A stretch of 64,000 nucleotides of DNA. Origin: a virus. Numbering within the stretch: position 1 is the stretch's first letter; each line of letters opens with the position of its first letter. Shown here piece after piece: positions 43,195 through 50,401 of this stretch. The position numbers and the translations under genes are program-made. Where the stretch lies: positions 62,001 through 126,000 of IMG/VR virus record IMGVR_UViG_3300044644_001243; one strand, written 5' to 3'. The notes under the pieces are model-generated. The model searched no databases and had not been told where the DNA came from. It saw only the letters and a list, made by a program, of their open reading frames with translations.

Positions 43195-43548
43195 TTATAT
43201 TTCGTTATCATTATCTACCAAACATTTGTCCATTAATTCAATTAAATTAATTCTATCCTCTATTGATAAATCCCACATTTTAATTGAATGTTTTGTAAAT
43301 TTTCCGTCTGCCGTTACTACTTCAATATCGTAGTAATTACCAACTTTAAGAACTTTTAGTGGGTGTACATCAAATACGTTGCCCGTTTCTTTATCTCTAA
43401 TTTCTAGGTAATTATCGGGTGTGTCATTTTCTAAATCTTTTTCATCAAAGATAACAAATTCTTTTTGTTGATATAACATTTCCTCGAATGTCATTTGGAT
43501 ATGTGTTTTTAAAACATCTATATCTCTTTTTAAAGCACTTATTCTCAT
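43195..43548 (-). CDS. Unknown protein, paralog of next gene
   Basis: 117 residues. DLENDTPDNYLEIRDKETGN followed by VFDVHPLKV matches DLEHDTPDDYLEMRNDITGN plus VFDVHPLKV in the 43627 protein: a tandem duplication. Function unknown. Hairpin promoter at 43580-43610. Confidence 0.6.
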   Translation of the reverse strand: MRISALKRDIDVLKTHIQMTFEEMLYQQKEFVIFDEKDLENDTPDNYLEIRDKETGNVFDVHPLKVLKVGNYYDIEVVTADGKFTKHSIKMWDLSIEDRINLIELMDKCLVDNDNEI

Positions 43549-43579
43549 TTTAGTTTATTTTAATTGTTTATTTATACAA

Positions 43580-43610
43580 CAAAGATATGGATAAGTTTTC
43601 ACTTATCCAA
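43580..43610 (-). promoter_or_regulatory. Hairpin promoter (GGATAAGT stem)
   Basis: Minus strand TTTGGATAAGTGAAAACTTA...: TTTG, a perfect GGATAAGT-GAAA-ACTTATCC inverted repeat, then TATCTTTG. It lies just before the 43627 stop's downstream side, so it can terminate that gene and start the 43195 gene. Confidence 0.7.
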
Positions 43611-43626
43611 ATCTTTTTATAGTTTT

Positions 43627-43950
43627 TTACAAACTATTTTCCATTAATTCTATTAGGGTAATTTTGTCTTGTGTGCTTGATAAATCTTGCAACTTAATCA
43701 AGTGTCTTACAAAACTTCCGTCTGCTTCAACTACAAGTATTCCATTTTGGGTTACTTTTAGTGGGTGGACATCAAACACGTTTCCCGTAATATCATTACG
43801 CATTTCAAGGTAATCATCGGGTGTGTCGTGTTCTAAATCACATTCATCAAAGATTACTATTTCTTCTTGTTTCTCCAACAACTCATTAAAGTAGTGGTAA
43901 ACTTGTTTTTCTAATTGTTCTAAATCTTTGTTTAAGTTTTTGCTTGACAT
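43627..43950 (-). CDS. Unknown protein, paralog of 43195
   Basis: 107 residues from the ATG at 43950, chosen because the promoter (43978-44008) lies inside the longer frame. Strong similarity to the 43195 protein in the central acidic segment and the VFDVHPLKV motif. Function unknown. Confidence 0.6.
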   Translation of the reverse strand: MSSKNLNKDLEQLEKQVYHYFNELLEKQEEIVIFDECDLEHDTPDDYLEMRNDITGNVFDVHPLKVTQNGILVVEADGSFVRHLIKLQDLSSTQDKITLIELMENSL

Positions 43951-43977
43951 AATATAAGTTTTAAATTGTTTGTTTAA

Positions 43978-44008
43978 CAAAGATAAGCATAATGTTTTGA
44001 TTATGCAA
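43978..44008 (-). promoter_or_regulatory. Hairpin promoter (GCATAAT stem)
   Basis: TTTGCATAATCAAAACATTA...: GCATAAT/ATTATGC arms between TTTG and TATCTTTG. The 44011 gene ends three bases away, so the hairpin can serve as its terminator. Confidence 0.68.
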
Positions 44009-44010
44009 AT

Positions 44011-44250
44011 TTATTTTGCACAATCTTTACATAAATCTACATCATCACCAAATACCATTTCATCACGTGTAAACCCACCACCACAATTTTGACAACAAAA
44101 TGTAGGTTCTTCATCCAACCATTCAACTACTCTTTTGACTACATCAACTAAATCACTTTCATCGTCAAATTCTGCGTGTTCATTATTGTCTGCGTGTTGC
44201 TCAATAATGATTTTAAATACTCTCTCTAAATTTTCTAATGTGCATTCCAT
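44011..44250 (-). CDS. Small zinc-ribbon protein
   Basis: 79 residues from 44250 (ATG-GAA-TGC), because a TATATTTG box (44276-44283, TTG 20 bases away) lies inside the longer frame. CCQNCGGGF and LCKDCAK form two CxxC pairs. Function unknown. Confidence 0.55.
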   Translation of the reverse strand: MECTLENLERVFKIIIEQHADNNEHAEFDDESDLVDVVKRVVEWLDEEPTFCCQNCGGGFTRDEMVFGDDVDLCKDCAK

Positions 44251-44390
44251 AATATATTGTTTTAAAGTTATACTACAAATATAAGCATTGAATCTTGTTG
44301 CCACAACATACTATAATTAGCATTTAATTTTTTTTAAATTATTTTCATTTTTGTGTTGGATATATCAAAATTATTTCTATCTTTGTTATG

Positions 44391-44441
44391 TCAGTAAGAC
44401 GTGCTACGAGAGTAGAAGAGTAGACTCCGTTGCGTGTATAT
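44391..44441 (+). ncRNA. RNA element copy 4
   Basis: After TATCTTTG (44378-44385). GACGTG, hairpin CTAC-GAGA-GTAG, AAGAGTAGACTCC core, then GTTGCGTG. The outer pairing is weak here (ACGT/GCGT). GGCAACC occurs twice downstream (44473-44497). Confidence 0.62.
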
Positions 44442-44543
44442 GTTTCGTGTGTGCGTTACTGCATAAAAAAAGTGGCAACCATTCGGCAACCACTTCCTCG
44501 TTATAATCAAAACACTAAACAAACACAATTTAGTTTTTTGCGT

Positions 44544-44575
44544 TGATTGAAACCCCATAATAGATTTCAATCAAC
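44544..44575 (-). terminator. Terminator-like inverted repeat
   Basis: GTTGATTGAAA/TTTCAATCAAC, 11-bp arms, downstream of the 44588 stop on the minus strand. No strong T-run. Confidence 0.5.
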
Positions 44576-44587
44576 ATTATTTCTTTA

Positions 44588-44734
44588 TCATACATAATCC
44601 TCTTGCATTAACTTGTTAATATAATTCTTTTTATGTTTATCTTTGCGTTGAAACGCTTTTTTAGACTTGTGAACACTACTCTTTAATGCTTGTTGCATTT
44701 CGTGCTGGGTTAAGGTTATTTCTTTAAATTTCAT
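44588..44734 (-). CDS. Small basic protein
   Basis: 48 residues, lysine- and glutamine-rich (SSVHKSKKAFQRKDKHKKNY). It overlaps the end of the 31-residue gene upstream by 11 bases (stop and start intertwined), forming a two-gene unit. It could bind nucleic acid. Confidence 0.5.
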   Translation of the reverse strand: MKFKEITLTQHEMQQALKSSVHKSKKAFQRKDKHKKNYINKLMQEDYV

Positions 44735-44819
44735 TTCTTTTATCTAAATAATTACACACTAATTTGATTACTGCTAATCCTCCTAATAAGATTCCTAAAT
44801 AAACGATTTTGCCTAACAT
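44724..44819 (-). CDS. 31-residue membrane peptide
   Basis: MLGKIVYLGILLGGLAVIKL gives one hydrophobic segment, followed by a short charged tail. It directly follows a hairpin promoter (44848-44878) and is coupled to the 44588 gene. Probably an inner-membrane peptide of unknown role. Confidence 0.45.
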   Translation of the reverse strand: MLGKIVYLGILLGGLAVIKLVCNYLDKRNEI

Positions 44820-44847
44820 AACTTTTTGTTTTAATTTGTTTGTGAAA

Positions 44848-44878
44848 CAAAGATAAGGATAATCTTTCGATTATCCAA
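44848..44878 (-). promoter_or_regulatory. Hairpin promoter (GGATAATC stem)
   Basis: GGATAATC-GAAA-GATTATCC between TTTG and TATCTTTG. Compared with the ATAAGT stems, both arms have changed together. Confidence 0.7.
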
Positions 44879-44896
44879 ATCTTTTTTTAAAATGTT

Positions 44897-45517
44897 TTAG
44901 TTATTTTCTAATAACTTTACAACCCCATTAGGTAATTCGTTATCAGTACCATCTAAAATCAACACTACATCAGTTCTCATAAAGTCTTTGATATAAACAT
45001 AGTTGCCATTAACTCTGCCAAACTTTTGTGCGTTTTGTGGTGTACTTTCCCCATTGTCGCCATCTTGGTATTTCTCTCTGACAAATACTCTATTATCAAC
45101 AACAACTATTTCACCAACATCACCAACTTCCTCACCACTATATTCTACCACTCCATTAAGGACATAACCATTCGGTGCTAGAATTTTGTGAATAAGATAA
45201 ACTAACCATTCAGTATAGTTATAAAACTTCTCACCACAATCCCACTCAATACCCATTCGGTCATCGCTAGGTGTCCATTGATTCCAAAGACTTGGTTGAG
45301 TGCTTGGTGGCTCATTAAAATCTACTACATTGTCTTCGTGGTCTTGTCCAAAACTTCCACCACCAAATACGTAAAACTCACCTTGTACTCCAAACACTTC
45401 ATCAGTGTTTCTTTCCATTCTGCGTGTTTCGTTGAACAATTTTAAGTATTGTTCCATCTTTGGACTTAACTCCTTGTTAAGTTCAAATCTACCACTAAAA
45501 TCAGTTGTGTAACCCAT
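44897..45517 (-). CDS. Unknown conserved-looking protein
   Basis: 206 residues, starts MGYTTDFSGRFELNKELSPK, and contains GIEWDCGEKFYNYTEWLVYL. I associate this N-terminal pattern with uncharacterised phage proteins but cannot name a family. Promoter -7 box at 45547-45554. Confidence 0.6.
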   Translation of the reverse strand: MGYTTDFSGRFELNKELSPKMEQYLKLFNETRRMERNTDEVFGVQGEFYVFGGGSFGQDHEDNVVDFNEPPSTQPSLWNQWTPSDDRMGIEWDCGEKFYNYTEWLVYLIHKILAPNGYVLNGVVEYSGEEVGDVGEIVVVDNRVFVREKYQDGDNGESTPQNAQKFGRVNGNYVYIKDFMRTDVVLILDGTDNELPNGVVKLLENN

Positions 45518-45656
45518 TGTAATTTGTTTTATTGATTAATACCTTACAAAGATAAACATTCTTTTTTAATTTCCTACTATATTGTGAAAAATAAATAAAT
45601 TATTTTTTTTTACTTTTTTTGTTGCACAAGTCAATATTATTACTATCTTTGTTATG

Positions 45657-45717
45657 TACGATTAAGGTACGTGCTGCGAGAGTAGAAGAGTAGACTCCAA
45701 CACGTCCATACGTGAAC
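45657..45717 (+). ncRNA. RNA element copy 5
   Basis: After TTG (45622-45624), 19 bases, TATCTTTG (45644-45651). GGTACGTGC, hairpin CTGC-GAGA-GTAG, AGAGTAGACTCC core, AACACGTCCATACGTGAAC. ACGTG/CACGT closes the outer stem; CACGT-CCAT-ACGTG is an alternative hairpin using the same bases. Confidence 0.66.
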
Positions 45718-45755
45718 AAAATAAAAATGAAAAAACAAAGTTGTATAAATAGGAA

Positions 45756-45782
45756 TTGGGAATAGGTAAACCCTATTCCCAA
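45756..45782 (+). ncRNA. Perfect hairpin downstream of RNA copy 5
   Basis: TTGGGAATAGG/CCTATTCCCAA, 11-bp arms, five-base loop, no T-run. It lies in a 440-base gene-free stretch. Confidence 0.5.
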
Positions 45783-45839
45783 CAACACCTCTAACGAAAC
45801 ATTCCTCTAAGTCATTTACAATATGAAAGGTTTGTCAAA

Positions 45840-45949
45840 GCATAATTAGTGATAAACAATACGGAAAGGGGAACTAATTATGCAATGATGTATCGTTACC
45901 AAGTCTACGAGGTTCAGCAGAGTATTTTCCTCTCATATAAACCCTTTCC
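45840..45949 (+). ncRNA. Candidate structured RNA with pseudoknot
   Basis: GCATAATTAGT (45840-45850) pairs with ACTAATTATGC (45873-45883). Its loop holds GGAAAGGG (45863-45870), complementary to CCCTTTCC (45942-45949). Between lies GAGG/CCTC. Strand unknown; the plus strand would extend from RNA copy 5. No protein frame is credible here. Confidence 0.4.
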
Positions 45950-45958
45950 TACTATATT

Positions 45959-46186
45959 TTAATTTTCTTCTAATTCTTCTATATCTTTAAATTCTTCTTT
46001 CATCTTGTTTTCAGTTTGTTTCTTGTCTACAAACAACACAACAGCCGATAAACACCCAAAGGTTAGAAAACTCCATAAGTTTATCATTAATGCGTCATTG
46101 GTTTCTGAATAGAAAAATATACCTACTAGTGAAACAATTTGACCTACTATACCTAATACTGCCAAAATAAATAATTCTTTTTTCAT
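45959..46186 (-). CDS. Small two-helix membrane protein
   Basis: 75 residues with two hydrophobic segments (about 5-25 and 33-53) and an acidic, lysine-rich cytoplasmic tail. Function unknown; small membrane proteins of this kind can alter host envelope or exclude phages. Promoter at 46217-46247. Confidence 0.55.
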   Translation of the reverse strand: MKKELFILAVLGIVGQIVSLVGIFFYSETNDALMINLWSFLTFGCLSAVVLFVDKKQTENKMKEEFKDIEELEEN

Positions 46187-46216
46187 AATGTTTGTTTTTT
46201 AATTGATTTCTTTTAT

Positions 46217-46247
46217 CAAAGGTAAGGAATTGTTTTTACAATTCCAA
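46217..46247 (-). promoter_or_regulatory. Hairpin promoter (GGAATTG stem)
   Basis: GGAATTG/CAATTCC arms between TTTG and TACCTTTG. Confidence 0.62.
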
Positions 46248-46264
46248 ACCTTTTTTAACTTTTT

Positions 46265-46459
46265 TTAATTTTTTTCTTGTGTTGGTTTACACCCTACATA
46301 TAAGCAAGGGATAAACGATACCATACCAACTATCATCATAGTATTGGCAACCAACTCTTCGGTTTGTGTTCTGCCACCCATTCCTACCATTAATCCGATA
46401 AGGATAACTATCAAAGTGGAAACGAACCACCAACTCCAATTGTACTGCGAAATTTTCAT
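46265..46459 (-). CDS. Small membrane protein
   Basis: 64 residues with two hydrophobic segments (about 10-28 and 37-56). Next to another small membrane protein gene. Function unknown. Promoter at 46487-46517. Confidence 0.5.
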   Translation of the reverse strand: MKISQYNWSWWFVSTLIVILIGLMVGMGGRTQTEELVANTMMIVGMVSFIPCLYVGCKPTQEKN

Positions 46460-46486
46460 CTTGTGTATGTTTTAATGATTATGAAA

Positions 46487-46517
46487 CAAAGATAAGCATA
46501 ATCTTTTGATTATGCAA
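46487..46517 (-). promoter_or_regulatory. Hairpin promoter (GCATAATC stem)
   Basis: GCATAATC-AAAA-GATTATGC between TTTG and TATCTTTG; the stop of the 46535 gene is 18 bases upstream. Confidence 0.7.
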
Positions 46518-46534
46518 ACCTTTTTTAACTTTTT

Positions 46535-46879
46535 TTATTTTAATTTTAACCAATTATGATTCAATACTACTTTAACGATTTCTTCTTCTTCCGTTTCAGA
46601 TAAAATAAAGGTATTACAAGTTTTTTGATTAAACCTTGTCATTTCTTTTACAAGTTTTTTAAACCCACTAAATGCTGTGTAACTTTCCCATACAACCCCA
46701 CCTTCATTTTTGTTACGTTGTACTGGGCTAACTGAAAGTTTTATACCTCTACCCTCAACACTACCACTAAAATAGTTCATACCACCTAAATCATAGTATA
46801 ATTCAACTTTTAAGTGTGTAATGTTTTTGTCGTTTGGTAACACTTCTAAATACTTTTTGCTAATTGATGTCTTGCTCAT
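46535..46879 (-). CDS. Unknown protein
   Basis: 114 residues, beta-rich, no recognised motif (LKVELYYDLGGMNYFSGSVE). Promoter -7 box TATATTTG on the minus strand at 46906-46913. Confidence 0.5.
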   Translation of the reverse strand: MSKTSISKKYLEVLPNDKNITHLKVELYYDLGGMNYFSGSVEGRGIKLSVSPVQRNKNEGGVVWESYTAFSGFKKLVKEMTRFNQKTCNTFILSETEEEEIVKVVLNHNWLKLK

Positions 46880-47014
46880 AATGTTTTGTTTTAATGATTA
46901 TAGTACAAATATAAACATTCTTTTTTAATTGTGCAACATTTTATATAAAATAAAAATAAAATTATTTTTACTTTTTTCTTGCATAATTGATTTATAATTC
47001 CGATATTTGTTATG

Positions 47015-47076
47015 TCAATGATTCAGACGTGCTACGAGAGTAGAAGAGTAGACTCCAACACGTCCATACGTGAACA
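47015..47076 (+). ncRNA. RNA element copy 6
   Basis: After GATATTTG (47002-47009). GACGTG, CTAC-GAGA-GTAG, AGAGTAGACTCC, CACGTC closing GACGTG (6 bp), then ACGTGAAC and GGCAACC. The terminator of the convergent 47117 gene follows and could stop it too. Confidence 0.66.
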
Positions 47077-47091
47077 ACGGCAACCAATAAA

Positions 47092-47113
47092 AAAAGGGTG
47101 TAATACCCTTTAA
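47092..47113. terminator. Terminator between RNA copy 6 and 47117 gene
   Basis: AAAGGGT/ATACCCTTT-type hairpin; on the minus strand it is followed by seven T. Confidence 0.75.
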
Positions 47114-47116
47114 TTT

Positions 47117-47245
47117 TTAATAACCTCCCGTAAAAGTAATTAATATACCTCCATTCTTTTCTTCTGACTCAAAGGTTACTCCCGATTTGATAAACCCATC
47201 TAACATATCAGTAAAAGTTTCAGTTGATACAAATAAAGTTCTCAT
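47117..47245 (-). CDS. Small unknown protein
   Basis: 42 residues (MRTLFVSTETFTDMLDG...), ends right after a terminator hairpin. A clean short frame with normal codon use and the usual AAACATTATG leader. No motif is recognised. Confidence 0.5.
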   Translation of the reverse strand: MRTLFVSTETFTDMLDGFIKSGVTFESEEKNGGILITFTGGY

Positions 47246-47275
47246 AATGTTTTGTTTTTAGGATATATTTTTAAA

Positions 47276-47491
47276 TTAATTTACATCGTGGTCTTCAACA
47301 ATTTCTAATTGTTCATCAGTTAAAACATCATCAGCAACCATTTCAACATAAAACTTTGTAAAAGGTATTTCATTTTCAAATTCCTCAACTTGTTCGTTAA
47401 AACTTTCTTTGTTATCAGCAACAATACTTCTACCAATGTTATCAGCACTATTCTTATCAAATGCTGTTATTTGTACATAAACTTTTACCAT
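47276..47491 (-). CDS. Small acidic protein
   Basis: 71 residues, acidic C-terminus (DEQLEIVEDHDVN). No motif is recognised. Hairpin promoter at 47520-47550 overlaps the end of the upstream gene. Confidence 0.5.
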   Translation of the reverse strand: MVKVYVQITAFDKNSADNIGRSIVADNKESFNEQVEEFENEIPFTKFYVEMVADDVLTDEQLEIVEDHDVN

Positions 47492-47519
47492 ACTATTTTA
47501 TTTTAATTGATTTATAAAA

Positions 47520-47550
47520 CAAAGATAAGCATAAGTTTTCACTTATGCAA
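47520..47550 (-). promoter_or_regulatory. Hairpin promoter (GCATAAGT stem)
   Basis: GCATAAGT-GAAA-ACTTATGC (47529-47548) between TTTG and TATCTTTG. The TGA of the 47539 gene lies inside the hairpin, so gene end, terminator and promoter share 30 bases. Confidence 0.75.
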
Positions 47551-47700
47551 ATCTTTTTCAAAGTTTTTTACAAAAAAATCAGTAATATTATTTAGTTTTA
47601 TTCTAACTTCTTCTGCGTCTTGTCCATTGTCTTCTAATTGGTCTGCGATGTCATAAAGACTAATCAATTCTTCCCATACTTTTTTAATTTCCTTTTCCAT
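47539..47700 (-). CDS. Small helical protein
   Basis: 53 residues from the ATG at 47700, chosen because the -7 box (47725-47732) lies in the longer frame. Charged and helical (KKVWEELISLYDIADQLE). Its stop is inside the next promoter hairpin. Confidence 0.5.
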   Translation of the reverse strand: MEKEIKKVWEELISLYDIADQLEDNGQDAEEVRIKLNNITDFFVKNFEKDLHK

Positions 47701-47724
47701 AGTTTCTAGTTGTTTAGTGTGAAA

Positions 47725-47755
47725 CAAAGATAAGGAATACATTTCAATATTCCTA
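47725..47755 (-). promoter_or_regulatory. Hairpin promoter (GGAATA stem)
   Basis: GGAATA/TATTCC arms with an 8-base loop before TATCTTTG; the -33 is weaker (CTTAGG-like). Confidence 0.55.
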
Positions 47756-47773
47756 ATCTTTTAATGATTATTT

Positions 47774-47983
47774 TTAATTTATTTTTACTTCTTTTTTAAC
47801 ACCTTTAAACTTAACAATAAATTTTTGCATTTCATTCCAAGTATTACAATTAAATATGGTTTCATTATTCCCACCAAGTGTTACCAAGTGCCAATCTCCA
47901 CCACCATTTCCCGTAAAGTTATCAGCAATAATACACTTTTCTTCGTGTCCATGATAATCTATTGTATAAACTTCTATTTTCAT
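47774..47983 (-). CDS. Small unknown protein
   Basis: 69 residues. DYHGHEEKCIIADNFTGNGG and WNEMQKFIVKFKG; no family is recognised. Hairpin promoter at 48012-48042. Confidence 0.5.
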   Translation of the reverse strand: MKIEVYTIDYHGHEEKCIIADNFTGNGGGDWHLVTLGGNNETIFNCNTWNEMQKFIVKFKGVKKEVKIN

Positions 47984-48011
47984 AACTTATATTGTTTTAA
48001 TTAGTATATAA

Positions 48012-48042
48012 CAAAGATAAGGAATACTTTTCAATATTCCAA
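48012..48042 (-). promoter_or_regulatory. Hairpin promoter (GGAATA stem)
   Basis: TTTGGAATA...TATTCC then TATCTTTG; the stop of the 48060 gene is 18 bases away. Confidence 0.62.
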
Positions 48043-48059
48043 ATCTTTTGTAATTATTT

Positions 48060-48719
48060 TTATTGTGCCAACTCAACAAGTTTTTGTTGTGTAGGTTTAT
48101 GACTTTGTATCAATTCGTCCAATGTCATAAATGTTTTACAATTTTCTTTATCTCTATGTAACCATTCGTTGGTATTATAAGTCAAACCAACAATTTTGTA
48201 TGCTTGCACTACTTTACCACTTTCAAGTGTTACTTTAACAATTTCACGTTTAAAATCAACATAGATTTTGTGGTATTGTTTGTTGTTAAAATAATCAAAG
48301 CGACTATCACCACTACTATATTTTTTTGTTTTGCTGACAAAAAATAATTGGGTTTCCCAACCTTTATGTTCACCCAATGGTTGTTCTTTTGTTCGTTCCA
48401 ACATTTTATCCAACGTGTGTTGGTCTTGCTCACTATTAGGGTATCTATACCCCAACTCAACATTTACCACTTTACCAAATTCTTTTTCAAACTCTTTAAT
48501 GTCACTCTTAAATTGCGTCACAAAAACTTTCATCATTGTAAGATTGTGTTTCGCAATAGTTTCTTTGAATCTGTCTTCTTCTTTTAGACACTCATTAATA
48601 GTATCAAAACTAAAACGTGATGTCCCATTAGTTGGTTTAGGGTTTATCCTTGTAAACTCACTAATTAAACTATTTACTAAACCTTGTTGTAAACTTGTTA
48701 ATTGTTCAAACTTTTCCAT
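48060..48719 (-). CDS. Unknown protein
   Basis: 219 residues, charged, no recognised domain (KTKKYSSGDSRFDYFNNKQY). -7 box at 48750-48757. Probably cytoplasmic. Confidence 0.55.
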   Translation of the reverse strand: MEKFEQLTSLQQGLVNSLISEFTRINPKPTNGTSRFSFDTINECLKEEDRFKETIAKHNLTMMKVFVTQFKSDIKEFEKEFGKVVNVELGYRYPNSEQDQHTLDKMLERTKEQPLGEHKGWETQLFFVSKTKKYSSGDSRFDYFNNKQYHKIYVDFKREIVKVTLESGKVVQAYKIVGLTYNTNEWLHRDKENCKTFMTLDELIQSHKPTQQKLVELAQ

Positions 48720-48860
48720 TGTGTTTTATTTTAATTGATTAATACCCTACAAAGATAAACATTATTTTTAATTCTGCAACTATTTTGTAATAAAATAAAA
48801 ATAAAATTATTTTCACTTTTTGCTTGCATATGTCAAATATTATTGCAATCTTTGTATTGT

Positions 48861-48920
48861 ACAATTAAGGTACGTGCTGCGAGAGTAGAAGAGTAGACTC
48901 CGACACGTCTATACGTGAAC
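48861..48920 (+). ncRNA. RNA element copy 7
   Basis: After AATCTTTG (about 48847-48854; TTG in TTGCATATG upstream). Same form as copy 5: GGTACGTGC, CTGC-GAGA-GTAG, AGAGTAGACTCC, GACACGTC, then ACGTGAACGGCAACC. Confidence 0.65.
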
Positions 48921-48932
48921 GGCAACCAACCA

Positions 48933-48960
48933 TAAAAAAAAGGTGACACTACTGCCACCC
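48933..48960 (-). terminator. Terminator overlapping the 48949 stop
   Basis: GGTG/CACC stem followed on the minus strand by eight T; lies just after RNA copy 7. Confidence 0.65.
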
Positions 48961-49224
48961 TTGTTTAGTTATTTTAGGTTTACCATTAATTTTTTCCCAC
49001 TTCTCAAACCATTCTCCCCATTCACCACGTCTGCTACGTGAAACAAAAACTGGGTCTTCACCAATATGATTATCCAAAATATAATCTTTTAATGCTTTCT
49101 TTAATTCAGTATAAGTATTGAATTTCTTTGTTGTGTATTCAGTTCTTACACCATATCTTTCTACTCTGTAATCGTGTAGACTTTCACTTGTCATATACGT
49201 TACTTGTGGTTTAAAATTTGCCAT
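48949..49224 (-). CDS. Small basic protein
   Basis: 91 residues, basic, with FVSRSRRGEWGEWFEKWEKI. No family is recognised. -7 box at 49249-49256. Confidence 0.5.
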   Translation of the reverse strand: MANFKPQVTYMTSESLHDYRVERYGVRTEYTTKKFNTYTELKKALKDYILDNHIGEDPVFVSRSRRGEWGEWFEKWEKINGKPKITKQGWQ

Positions 49225-49280
49225 TGTGTTTTATTTAATTTGTTTTAACAAAGATAATACTTACATTTGACAATTCCAAA

Positions 49281-49748
49281 TTATAATGGAAATATTTTTG
49301 CACTTTTAAATTTATACAAAGGTGTGCCAATCGTTTCAAGTATGTCTATTTTATTTGTAAATCTTTCGTTCATACAATCGGCAACAATATAAATTCCGTC
49401 TTTATCACCACAACCAACCAATTTAACTTTTTGCTTATAGTCAAACTTACCACCCCAACGTTTTAATAAATCTCTGCTCATTGCTATAAACTTTTGTTCA
49501 CTTGCTTTAAATGGATTAATTTTTAACATACTTGCTGTCGTGTATGGGTCACTATCACATTGTCCTTCAACTGCGTTATACATAGTTACCATTACTTTGG
49601 TATGTTTAACTTTTTTCTTTTTAGGTGCTTTTGGCTTGATTGTAGCCACTTTCGTATAGTGTGTAGTAATAGTAGTTGTCTTCAATAAATAAACGCAACC
49701 AAAGACAATTAAACTTGATACTAATACTTCTTTGAATTTATACTTCAT
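49281..49748 (-). CDS. 3D-domain (RlpA/MltA-like barrel) protein
   Basis: 155 residues. An N-terminal hydrophobic segment (8-22) suggests membrane anchoring or export, followed by a lysine/proline linker. VTMYNAVEGQCDSDPYTTAS (54-73) and YIVADCMNERF (120-130) match the 3D double-psi beta-barrel, where aspartates in DSD and AD form the conserved site. Such domains act on or bind cell-wall sugars, so a role in host-wall changes is plausible. -7 box at 49773-49780. Confidence 0.68.
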   Translation of the reverse strand: MKYKFKEVLVSSLIVFGCVYLLKTTTITTHYTKVATIKPKAPKKKKVKHTKVMVTMYNAVEGQCDSDPYTTASMLKINPFKASEQKFIAMSRDLLKRWGGKFDYKQKVKLVGCGDKDGIYIVADCMNERFTNKIDILETIGTPLYKFKSAKIFPL

Positions 49749-49850
49749 TGCTTGTTAATTTAGATTGTTTTGCAAATATAAGAAAAACTTTTTAAATAAA
49801 AAAATTTATTTTACTTGTTTTTTAAAAATATTATTACAATCTTTGTATTG

Positions 49851-49906
49851 TCGGTGGACGTGCTACAAGAGTAGAAGAGTAGACTCCGTCACGCCCATAT
49901 GCGAAC
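49851..49906 (+). ncRNA. RNA element copy 8
   Basis: After AATCTTTG (about 49839-49846). GGACGTG, hairpin CTAC-AAGA-GTAG, AGAGTAGACTCC, CACGCC. GG(A)CGTG/CACG-CC keeps the outer stem despite base changes. Confidence 0.62.
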
Positions 49907-49990
49907 GTTATGAAATTATTTAGAATGAATATAAATAACAAAATTATTTTGTTATGTGAAAAATAATGATTACTTTTGTCCCTTGAATAA

Positions 49991-50124
49991 TTATGGGTGT
50001 GACTACTCATATGAATAGTCACGCCATAACTATAAACAACAAACAAACAAGAGAGTGTTTAAGGTACAACACACAACCGATAATACTTTATAATATAGTG
50101 GTGCTATCCCACCCAAGATAGCAC
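49991..50124 (+). ncRNA. Gene-free stretch with long hairpins
   Basis: TTATGG..GTGACTA (49991-50005) pairs with TAGTCAC..CCATAA (50016-50029), and GTGCTATC (50101-50108) with GATAGCAC (50117-50124). The 650-base gap after RNA copy 8 has no credible gene; a longer plus-strand RNA or regulatory region is possible. Confidence 0.4.
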
Positions 50125-50378
50125 ACTCGCATACTCATTGGCAACCAAGGTAATTACTCCCCAATCTGCGATAAGTTAATAGTTAGACTATTCACTATAT
50201 ATATGTTTTTTTGGTTATGCTCGGAAACTTAATCCACTACACCATATACCTACCAAAAACTTTCTTTCTTATTACAAATGTATGAATTATTTTTTAAACT
50301 TCCAAATAATTCTTAAACTTTTTTTAAACTTTTTTTTCATCACCCCAACACACACCACACACCCCCATACACCACACG

Positions 50379-50394
50379 AGTACAGATTTCTGTA
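50379..50394. repeat. GTACAGAAATCTGTAC palindrome, copy 3
   Basis: Perfect 16-base palindrome on the minus strand, flanked by a C-rich stretch (50341-50378) that on the minus strand reads GGGGGTGTGTGG, like the neighbourhood of copy 2. Confidence 0.55.
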
Positions 50395-50401
50395 CAAGGT
50401 A

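Noticed and set aside
45600-45788. 62-codon minus-strand frame
   Set aside because: Runs antisense through RNA copy 5 and its promoter; no leader or promoter of its own.
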